Program-made: the position numbers and the translations under genes
From: an uncultured Paracoccaceae bacterium
GTDB lineage: Bacteria > Pseudomonadota > Alphaproteobacteria > Rhodobacterales > Rhodobacteraceae
Direction of reading: 5' to 3'
Length of the DNA: 64,000 bases
NCBI GenBank assembly: GCA_947489325.1
Contig: CANLDA010000017.1
Location: 1-64,000, forward strand
Notes under the pieces: model-generated
Seen by the model: only the letters and a program-made list of their open reading frames with translations
Databases searched by the model: none
What the model was told of the DNA's origin: nothing
In this document: piece after piece, positions 7,688-14,669 of the stretch
How positions within the stretch are numbered: the stretch's first letter is position 1
Layout of the letters: every line of letters starts with the position of its first letter

Positions 7688-8260
7688 TTGTTACATGGAA
7701 GCCCTGCACATTCCCGGACGCTTGGCGCGGACCTGCGCGCGTTGCGCAAAGCGCGCAGCATGACATTGGTTGAGATGTCAGAGAGCCTTGGGAAATCGGT
7801 GGGATGGCTGAGCCAGGTTGAACGTGACAAATCAGAACCCTCCATTTCCGATCTGCGCGCGATTGCCAAATGTCTGGATGTTCCAATGTCGTTGTTATTT
7901 GGCCACTTCAGCGCACCGGCACAAGAGCAAGGGTATATTGTGCGCGCCGGTGCTCGGCGACCCATGGGGTCTGGTGAAGAGGGTCTGATAGAAGAACTGT
8001 TGTCGCCTGATCTGACAGATGATTTTGAGATGGTGCATTCCACGTTCCGGGCTCACTCGCAGATGCAAACCCCGGCGGATCGCCCAACCCAAGAGGTGGG
8101 GTATGTGATTTCGGGACAATTGGACCTGTCGATCGGAGAGCGTAGCTTTACCGTTGGTCCCGGTGACAGTTTTCGCATCAAGGGTGAGGTGTACCGATGG
8201 TCCAACCCATATGCTGAGCCGTGCATAGCGATCTGGGTGATCGCACCACCGGTGTATTAA
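7688..8260 (+). CDS. XRE-family regulator with C-terminal cupin domain
   Basis: A 190-aa regulator. A helix-turn-helix lies at about 12-65 (MTLVEMSESLGKSVGWLSQV, then ERDKSEPSISDLRAIA), followed by a cupin sensor domain at about 105-188 (GYVISGQLDLSIGERSFTVG). Such HTH-cupin proteins bind a small ligand and control amine or amino-acid catabolism genes. The start is a TTG at 7688 with GAGG at 7675-7678; an ATG at 7695 is in another frame. It heads a run of genes with 4-bp overlaps (lysE, three GFA genes, dehydrogenases), so it probably controls that run and itself through the two operators upstream. Confidence 0.85.
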   Translation: MLHGSPAHSRTLGADLRALRKARSMTLVEMSESLGKSVGWLSQVERDKSEPSISDLRAIAKCLDVPMSLLFGHFSAPAQEQGYIVRAGARRPMGSGEEGLIEELLSPDLTDDFEMVHSTFRAHSQMQTPADRPTQEVGYVISGQLDLSIGERSFTVGPGDSFRIKGEVYRWSNPYAEPCIAIWVIAPPVY

Positions 8261-8264
8261 GATC

Positions 8265-8894
8265 ATGAGCTGGGAGGCGTGGACCATATTTGCAGTGTTC
8301 TGGGTGGTTTTTGTAACCACCCCGGGGCCGAATGCTGTGAACTGTGTTTCCAACGGAATGAACCTGCCATTTAGACGCGCGATGTTGGGCGTTCTGGCGA
8401 TCCTGACGCAGGCAAGTGCGTTTTTGATTTTGTCAGCGCTGGGCATTACCGCCCTGATCGCTGCCTCGCCGGTTGCGTTTTTTGTGGCAAAGCTGGTGGG
8501 AGCGGGTTTCCTGATCTGGATGGGAGTTCGCGGTTGGATCAATGCATCCCAAAACGTTGAGGTCGCAGCCAAGCCCGCTGGTCGGGTCTACCTGCACGCC
8601 TTGGCCGTAGCGGTAATCAATCCCAAAAGCGTGGCCGGGTATCTGGCTGCGTTTTCGCAATTTGTGCAACCTGAAGTGCCGATTTGGGAGCAGATGGCCG
8701 TAATCATGCCAACTGCGCTGATCATCACAACGCTAAGCTATACTGGCTTTACCCTGTTGGGTGCGGCACTGGGACGCGCGGCTTTAACGGCGATGTTCAA
8801 TGTCTGGCTGCGCCGGGGCATGGCGGTTTGTTTCATCCTTTACGGTGTGTTGCTGGGCGCCAGCGGTGTGCTCCAACTGGAGGGTTCGAAATGA
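8265..8894 (+). CDS. LysE/RhtB-family amino-acid exporter
   Basis: A 209-aa inner-membrane protein with about six hydrophobic segments and the family signature TPGPN in the first one (FVTTPGPNAVNCVS). Family members export amino acids or related compounds by proton exchange. It starts 4 bp after the XRE-cupin stop and overlaps the first GFA gene by an ATGA, so it is in the same transcript. Export of an inhibitory intermediate or excess glycine-type product is a plausible but unproven role. Confidence 0.85.
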   Translation: MSWEAWTIFAVFWVVFVTTPGPNAVNCVSNGMNLPFRRAMLGVLAILTQASAFLILSALGITALIAASPVAFFVAKLVGAGFLIWMGVRGWINASQNVEVAAKPAGRVYLHALAVAVINPKSVAGYLAAFSQFVQPEVPIWEQMAVIMPTALIITTLSYTGFTLLGAALGRAALTAMFNVWLRRGMAVCFILYGVLLGASGVLQLEGSK

Positions 8895-9292
8895 CGCGGG
8901 GTGAATGTCTGTGCGGGGCGGTTGCCTTTGAACTTGAAGGCGAATTGCGCCCAATATACGCGTGTCACTGTACGCAGTGCCGTAAAACATCAGGGCATTT
9001 CTGGGCGGCGACTTCCGTGCCTGATGATGCCATGACCATGACCCGGCAAGATGGGCTGCAATGGTACCAGTCCAGCGCCACGACGCGCCGGGGGTTTTGC
9101 AATCAGTGCGGGGCGAGCCTGTTTTGGGTGCCCGAAGGCGAAGGGCGCACCGTTGTTGCTGCTGGTTCACTGGACGGTGAAACAGGCCTTGAAATCAAGG
9201 CGCATGTCTTCGTGCGTGACAAAGGGGACTACTACCGGATTTGCGATGGCCTTCCCCATTTTGAGGAGTTCAAAGGAGATGAAGGTGCTTAA
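8891..9292 (+). CDS. GFA-family (glutathione-dependent formaldehyde-activating enzyme-like) protein 1
   Basis: A 133-aa zinc-binding protein of the GFA fold. Cysteine motifs are CLCG at 6-9, HCTQC at about 30-34 and CNQCG near 70; the C-terminal HVFVRDKGDYY is typical. Gfa of Paracoccus was described as speeding S-hydroxymethylglutathione formation; most homologues are uncharacterised. The start is the ATG overlapping the lysE stop (ATGA). This is the first of three adjacent paralogues. Confidence 0.88.
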   Translation: MTRGECLCGAVAFELEGELRPIYACHCTQCRKTSGHFWAATSVPDDAMTMTRQDGLQWYQSSATTRRGFCNQCGASLFWVPEGEGRTVVAAGSLDGETGLEIKAHVFVRDKGDYYRICDGLPHFEEFKGDEGA

Positions 9293-9656
9293 GGGATCCT
9301 GCCTATGCGGTGCTGTCACTTTTGAAACAACTGCCGACCCACAGGGCGTTTCAATGTGTCATTGCCGCCAGTGCCGCAAGCAATCAGGGGGCATATGGTC
9401 ATCAGCTTATGTTGCTTTTCGTGATCTTCAAATTCGTGGAGATGTGCAGTGGTTTGCTGCAAGCGATGCAGCCAACCGCGGCAGCTGCCCACGTTGCAGC
9501 TCGTTTTTGTTCTGGAAGGCCCATGATGAGAATACCATCAGTTTTTCATTGGGCGCGGTTGATGGGCCGACAGGTCTGACATTGGAAAAGCACATCTTTA
9601 CGGCAGACAAGGGCGATTACTACACCCTTGCCGATGATGTGCCGCAAAAACCGTGA
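9279..9656 (+). CDS. GFA-family protein 2
   Basis: A 125-aa paralogue of the previous gene with CLCG (8-11), MCHCRQC (about 31-37) and CPRC (about 70), ending with the same ADKGDYY motif. The ATG at 9279 has GAGGAG at 9263-9268 and overlaps the preceding gene by 14 bp. The third Cys motif is CPRCSS rather than CxxCGA, so zinc coordination may be kept while substrate contacts differ. Confidence 0.87.
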   Translation: MKVLKGSCLCGAVTFETTADPQGVSMCHCRQCRKQSGGIWSSAYVAFRDLQIRGDVQWFAASDAANRGSCPRCSSFLFWKAHDENTISFSLGAVDGPTGLTLEKHIFTADKGDYYTLADDVPQKP

Positions 9657-9667
9657 GGGATCAGCAT

Positions 9668-10054
9668 ATGCAAACAGGATCTTGTGAATGTGGGGCCGTA
9701 ACATTTCAAACGGATGCACAATTGCCGGATGTGACCATCTGTCATTGCGGGCAATGCCAACGCACCAGCGGGCATGCATGGGCTTCTGTCTCTGTCCCCT
9801 CCGACAGCCTGACTCTGACCAATGAGGCCGGATTAAAATGGTTCACCTCTTCTGACATCGCCCGACGTGGATTTTGCGACGTATGCGGTGCCAGTGTATT
9901 TTTTGAACGTTTTGGCAAAGGCCGCACGGCGATTGCCGCTGGAATGTTGAAACACCCTACGGGCCTGAAAACAGGCAAACACATCTTTCTGGCGGACAAG
10001 GGGGATTATTATGAAATCACCTGCGACGCCCCACAATTTGAACATTACGACTGA
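9668..10054 (+). CDS. GFA-family protein 3
   Basis: A 128-aa paralogue with CECG (6-9), HCGQC (about 26-30), CDVCGASVFF (near 67) and the ADKGDYYEI end. GAGGGA at 9655-9660 supports the ATG at 9668 over a GTG five codons upstream. Only 11 bp separate it from the downstream dehydrogenase gene. Three GFA genes directly before an enzyme expected to release C1 units suggest a role in capture or transfer of formaldehyde, which is inference. Confidence 0.87.
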   Translation: MQTGSCECGAVTFQTDAQLPDVTICHCGQCQRTSGHAWASVSVPSDSLTLTNEAGLKWFTSSDIARRGFCDVCGASVFFERFGKGRTAIAAGMLKHPTGLKTGKHIFLADKGDYYEITCDAPQFEHYD

Positions 10055-10065
10055 GGATAACAAAC

Positions 10066-12513
10066 ATGTCTGACTTTCCAACAAAGGCCCGTGTGGTCGT
10101 CATCGGCGGCGGTGTCGTCGGCTGCTCTGTACTTTTTCATCTGGCCAAGAAGGGCTGGACTGATTGTGTGTTGCTTGAAAAGAACGAGCTTACAGCGGGC
10201 TCAACGTGGCACGCGGCGGGCAATGTCCCGACATTTTCGACAAGCTGGTCGATCATGAACATGCAGCGTTATTCAACCGAGCTGTATGCAGGGTTGGCCG
10301 AAGAAGTCGACTATCCGATGAATTATCATCAGTCGGGATCCATCCGGTTGGCGCATACCAAAGAACGGATGCAAGAATTTGAGCGCGCCTTGTCCATGGG
10401 CCGTTATCAAGGCATTGAAATGGAAATGTGGACGCCAGAAGAAACCAAGGAGCGGTATCCGTTCCTTGAAACGCATGACCTTGAGGGCGTGTTGTGGGAC
10501 CCATCTGATGGTGACATCGACCCGGCGCAGGTGACACAGGCCTTGGCCAAAGGTGCGCGTGACATGGGGCAGAAAATCATTCGTTTCTGTCCGGCCACAG
10601 GTGTGACACAGCACGATGACGACACTTGGACTGTACATACAGATAAGGGCGACATCGCATGTGATTACGTTGTGAACGCTGCGGGATATTATGCTCAGCG
10701 TGTGGGTGAGATGTTCAAGCCATATGGTGGGCGCACCGTGCCAATGATGGTGATGAGCCACCAGTACCTGCTGACAGAACAAATTCCAGAAGTCGAAGCA
10801 TGGTCCAAAGAGAACGGCAGTAAACTGCCTCTGATCCGCGATGTGGATGTGTCTTATTATCTGCGTCAGGAAAAGAACGGCTATAACCTTGGCCCGTATG
10901 AGCCAAACTGTCGCGCGCATTGGGAAAAAGACTCTGATCCGATGCCTGACGATTTCAGCTTTCAGCTGTGGCAGGATGATCTGGACCGCATCGAGGACAT
11001 CGTCACGGATGCCATGGAGCGCGTGCCGCTGATGGCGACTTCTGGTGTCAGCAGCGTCATCAACGGCCCGATCCCTTATGCACCGGATGGCTTGCCCTTG
11101 ATTGGCCCCATGCCGGGTGTGAAAAACGCGTTTGAAGCCTGTGTCTTTACCTTTGGGATCGCTCAGGGTGGCGGGGCCGGTAAGGTGCTCGCGGAATGGA
11201 TTGTCGATGGTCAGACCGAGTGGGACATGTGGGCCGTCGATCCTCGTCGTTATACTGACTACACCGATCACGACTATTGCGTGCAAAAAGGTATGGAAGT
11301 GTACGGTAACGAATATGCCATGCATTACCCGCATCATGAATGGCCCGCGGCGCGCGATAAGAAAGTGTCGCCTGTTGATGTTAAAGTCAAAGCGCTTGGC
11401 GGTGTAATGGGGGCCTATAACGGTTGGGAACGTGCCAATTGGTTTGCCAAAGAAGGCGATGATACATCACTTGAGGCCACACATACATGGGGTCGTTCCG
11501 GTCCATGGCAGCAGCGCATCAAGGAAGAATGTGAAGCGGTGCGTGATGGCGTTGGTGTTCTGGATTTGCCGGGCTTTTCACGGTTCAATCTGGATGGTGA
11601 AGGCGCTGCGGAATGGCTGCGTGGTATGGTAACAGGTGGCTTGCCCAAAGTGGGCCGCATGAACCTTGTGTATTTCTCGGACAACCGGGGGCGCATCTTG
11701 ACGGAAATGTCCTGTATTCGCCATGCAGAGGATCACTTCACAATGATCACCGCAGGTGGTGCACAGTGGCATGACCGTGATTTGCTGGCAATGAACCTTG
11801 CCGAAGGCCTGAGCCTGACTGATCACACCACGGAATTTGGCACCATGATTGTGACCGGTCCTAAGTCACGTGCGCTGTTTGCAGAGATGTCTGATGCTGA
11901 TCTGTCGCTGGGTTGGTTGAGTCACCAGAAGGCGACCGTTGCTGGCAAACCTGCGTTCCTCGCGCGGGTGTCTTTTGCAGGAGAGCTGGGTTGGGAAGTA
12001 CATTGCGCCAATGCGGATCAGCCTGCAATCTATGATGCGATCCTTGCCGCTGGGGCAACACCCTTTGGTATGTATGCGTTGAACAGCCTGCGCATCGAAA
12101 AAGGTTACCGGACTTGGAAAGGCGATCTGAGCACCGACTATTCACTGCTTGAAGGTGGGCTGGAGCGTTTTGTCAAACTTGACAAGCCACAGGATTTCAC
12201 AGGCAAGGCTGCGATCCAGAGCGAAAAACAGCAGGGTGTGAAAAAATCCTTTGTCACGCTGATTGTTGAGGCAGGGGATGCGGATGCGCCTTATATGTCC
12301 TGCATCTGGAATGGCGATGAAATCGTGGGCGAAACCACCAGTGGCGATTGGGGATATCGCATCAATGCATCGGTTGCGCTGGGCATGGTGCGGGTCGATC
12401 TGGCCGTACCGGGCACAGAGCTTGAGGTGGAGATCTACGGACAAAAATGTCGTGCTGTGGTACAAAAGGATGAACCCCTGTGGGATCCTGCCAACGAAAG
12501 GTTGCGTGCGTGA
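10066..12513 (+). CDS. FAD-dependent dimethylglycine/sarcosine dehydrogenase-like oxidoreductase with GcvT domains (paralogue 1)
   Basis: An 815-aa two-part enzyme. The N-terminal DAO-type FAD domain has the Rossmann motif VVVIGGGVVGCSVLFHLA and the STWHAAG segment whose His carries covalent FAD in dimethylglycine dehydrogenase. The C-terminal half (from about 440) is a GcvT-type folate-binding module, including VSFAGELGWEVH. Enzymes of this design oxidise N-methyl groups and pass the C1 unit to tetrahydrofolate. It shares about the whole length with the 14670 gene. It overlaps the next gene by 4 bp (GTGA). Exact substrate (dimethylglycine, sarcosine or another N-methyl amine) is not resolved. 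Confidence 0.88.
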   Translation: MSDFPTKARVVVIGGGVVGCSVLFHLAKKGWTDCVLLEKNELTAGSTWHAAGNVPTFSTSWSIMNMQRYSTELYAGLAEEVDYPMNYHQSGSIRLAHTKERMQEFERALSMGRYQGIEMEMWTPEETKERYPFLETHDLEGVLWDPSDGDIDPAQVTQALAKGARDMGQKIIRFCPATGVTQHDDDTWTVHTDKGDIACDYVVNAAGYYAQRVGEMFKPYGGRTVPMMVMSHQYLLTEQIPEVEAWSKENGSKLPLIRDVDVSYYLRQEKNGYNLGPYEPNCRAHWEKDSDPMPDDFSFQLWQDDLDRIEDIVTDAMERVPLMATSGVSSVINGPIPYAPDGLPLIGPMPGVKNAFEACVFTFGIAQGGGAGKVLAEWIVDGQTEWDMWAVDPRRYTDYTDHDYCVQKGMEVYGNEYAMHYPHHEWPAARDKKVSPVDVKVKALGGVMGAYNGWERANWFAKEGDDTSLEATHTWGRSGPWQQRIKEECEAVRDGVGVLDLPGFSRFNLDGEGAAEWLRGMVTGGLPKVGRMNLVYFSDNRGRILTEMSCIRHAEDHFTMITAGGAQWHDRDLLAMNLAEGLSLTDHTTEFGTMIVTGPKSRALFAEMSDADLSLGWLSHQKATVAGKPAFLARVSFAGELGWEVHCANADQPAIYDAILAAGATPFGMYALNSLRIEKGYRTWKGDLSTDYSLLEGGLERFVKLDKPQDFTGKAAIQSEKQQGVKKSFVTLIVEAGDADAPYMSCIWNGDEIVGETTSGDWGYRINASVALGMVRVDLAVPGTELEVEIYGQKCRAVVQKDEPLWDPANERLRA

Positions 12514-13577
12514 CATCCCCTGCGACCATGAAAGGCGTCTGGCTGACCAAACACGGTGGGCCAGAGGCGCTTGAGTGGCGTGAAGATATTCCTGTTCCGG
12601 CCCCCGGGCCGGGGCAGGTTTTGGTACAAGTGTTGGCGGCAGGTGTGAACAACACTGACATCAACACGCGCATCGGCTGGTATTCCTCGGATGTGACCGG
12701 GGCGACCGATGACGTGGATCAGGACGTAGAGGCAGGCGGTCACGCTGGCGCTTTGGCATTTCCACGTATTCAGGGCGGCGATTTATGCGGGCGTGTTGTG
12801 GATGTGGGGGAAAATGTCAATGTGCCCATCGGTGCGCGCATCACCAGCCCGATCAATCTACCACGCCCAACTGTGAACAATCCTACGGCCTATATTGCGT
12901 TGGGGTCTGAACTGGATGGCGCCTTTGCCCAATATTGTGTGATCGATGCGGCGGATGCTTATGATGTTACTGCGTCTTCACTGAGCGACATTGAAATTGC
13001 AGCCATCCCTTGCGCCTTTGGAACGGCCGAAAACCTTCTAACTCGGGCAGGGGTGCGTTCGGGGCATAATATTCTGATCACGGGAGCTTCGGGTGGGGTT
13101 GGATTGGCGGCGGTGCAGCTTGCAACATTGCGCGGTGCCATCGTGACGGGCATGACGTCTCCTTCCAAGGCCGATTTGGTGCGAAATGCTGGTGCGGCGG
13201 ATATTCTGTCACGTGATGCCCAACCTGCGCCGGGGATGTTTGATATGGTGATTGATGTGGTCGGAGGGCCGACCTGGCCCCACCTGATACGTGCGCTTAT
13301 GCCTGGTGGTCATTATGCCGTATCGGGTGCGATTGCCGGGCCGATGGTCACCGCCGATCTGCGCGAGATTTATCTGCCCGATATCACCATCCATGGCTGT
13401 ACCTATCAGCCAAAGGCCGTGTTTCAGAGATTGGTGGATCTGATGAATGCAGGCGAAATCCGCCCGTTGATTTCCAAAACCTATCCGCTGCAAGAAATTG
13501 CACAGGCACAAGAGGATTTCATGTCCAAGACTTTACCGGGCAAGCTGGTTTTGATCCCGCCGCAGGATGAGGCATGA
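12510..13577 (+). CDS. MDR-superfamily quinone oxidoreductase-like alcohol dehydrogenase
   Basis: A 355-aa medium-chain dehydrogenase/reductase. It has the N-terminal GroES-like fold (GPGQVLVQVLAAGVNNTDIN) and a Rossmann nucleotide-binding motif near 185 (ILITGASGGVGLAAVQLA). The structural-zinc cysteines of classical alcohol dehydrogenases are absent, pointing to the zinc-independent QOR branch using NADPH. The GTG start at 12510 overlaps the dehydrogenase stop and has GAAAGG at 12496-12501; an ATG at 12528 is the alternative. Its place inside the C1 run suggests an aldehyde or enone substrate from that pathway, but this is unproven. Confidence 0.82.
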   Translation: MTSPATMKGVWLTKHGGPEALEWREDIPVPAPGPGQVLVQVLAAGVNNTDINTRIGWYSSDVTGATDDVDQDVEAGGHAGALAFPRIQGGDLCGRVVDVGENVNVPIGARITSPINLPRPTVNNPTAYIALGSELDGAFAQYCVIDAADAYDVTASSLSDIEIAAIPCAFGTAENLLTRAGVRSGHNILITGASGGVGLAAVQLATLRGAIVTGMTSPSKADLVRNAGAADILSRDAQPAPGMFDMVIDVVGGPTWPHLIRALMPGGHYAVSGAIAGPMVTADLREIYLPDITIHGCTYQPKAVFQRLVDLMNAGEIRPLISKTYPLQEIAQAQEDFMSKTLPGKLVLIPPQDEA

Positions 13578-14554
13578 CATCGGATAAAGGCATCAGGCAA
13601 CAGGATGAACGCATCTGGCATTTTGATGTGCTGGTGGCTGATGAATTCATCATGACCGAGGTGGGTCTTGTTGTGGATGCCCTGCGCATTGCCAACCGTG
13701 TTACGGCGCGCCCCCGGTTTCAATGGCGATTTCGATCTGCAAAGGGCGGGGATGTTCAAAGTCTGAGCGGGGGTATTCTGCGCACCGAAACCTTCTTGGA
13801 AAAACCGGATGCCGATTATGCTTTTGTCATTGGCAACAGCAATCAGGACAATCCGGCGCTGTCGTTGATGCCTGTTATTTCACGCTATACATTTCGCGGC
13901 GCACAGGTGTTTTTATTGGCCGAAGCCGCGAGCCGCTATATCCGTGAGCGTGGAGGCGCCGCGCAGGGGATGTCGACTCATTGGGAAAATTCGGCCCTCA
14001 GTCGCGAGCGCATGGATCCCTTTGATGCAGACACTGCTATTGCCAGCGAAAACGGTCCGGTTGTGACATGCGCGGGCATGGGGGCCACATTGGATGTGAT
14101 GTTGGCCGTGATGCGCCGCCATATTCCGTCGGCAGCGGTGATGATGGTTGCCAATATCTTTTTGCATGAAAATATCCGCGATTTTCAAACGCGCCAGCCC
14201 TTTGGTGGGGCACGTGGGACAACAACGGGTGATGCAGAGCTGGATCATTGCATTGAGCTGATGCAGGCCAATATCGAAGAGCCTTTACCCATCGCCGATC
14301 TGGTTGATGCAATTGGTTTGTCAAACCGATCGCTTGAACGTAAATTCCGGGCGCATTTGTCGACAACACCCAACACATTTTACCGTGAACTGCGTCTGGC
14401 GAAGGCCAACAATCTGTTGCTGAACACATCCATGCCAGTGCGTGAAGTGGGGCTCGCTTGTGGGTTTTCAAGCGGGTTTTCTGGCCTCTACAAGAGCTTT
14501 TTCGGCATTACCCCTGCCGCAATGCGCAAAGGACGACGCAAGGGCGCATTGTAG
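13574..14554 (+). CDS. GlxA/GbdR-type AraC transcriptional regulator
   Basis: A 326-aa regulator with an N-terminal DJ-1/PfpI-like ligand domain (about 15-195) and a C-terminal AraC double helix-turn-helix (about 225-320; IADLVDAIGLSNRSLERKF and VGLACGFSSGFSGLYKSFFG). Pseudomonas GbdR, which activates glycine betaine/dimethylglycine catabolism, has this layout, and its position between two DMGDH paralogues fits such a role. The ATG overlaps the preceding stop (ATGA), so it is made from the same transcript. Assignment as GbdR itself is inference. Confidence 0.85.
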   Translation: MTSDKGIRQQDERIWHFDVLVADEFIMTEVGLVVDALRIANRVTARPRFQWRFRSAKGGDVQSLSGGILRTETFLEKPDADYAFVIGNSNQDNPALSLMPVISRYTFRGAQVFLLAEAASRYIRERGGAAQGMSTHWENSALSRERMDPFDADTAIASENGPVVTCAGMGATLDVMLAVMRRHIPSAAVMMVANIFLHENIRDFQTRQPFGGARGTTTGDAELDHCIELMQANIEEPLPIADLVDAIGLSNRSLERKFRAHLSTTPNTFYRELRLAKANNLLLNTSMPVREVGLACGFSSGFSGLYKSFFGITPAAMRKGRRKGAL

Positions 14555-14669
14555 ACCACGAATTGTCGTATACCCGAGAATTTGACGGGTTAATTGACGT
14601 TTTTGATGCATTTTTGAATGCGACCTCATGCAAACCTTTGCGCAAACAGCGACTCGTGGAGAAGTAGAA

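Noticed and set aside
6877-8043. 388-codon open frame on the minus strand across the fRMsr and XRE-cupin genes
   Set aside because: It is antisense to three well-supported genes and to the operator repeats, and its product is Arg/Pro/His-rich with no recognisable domain.
10273-11337. 354-codon minus-strand open frame inside the first dehydrogenase gene
   Set aside because: It is an antisense shadow of a strongly conserved FAD enzyme; the product is His/Ile-rich with no family features.
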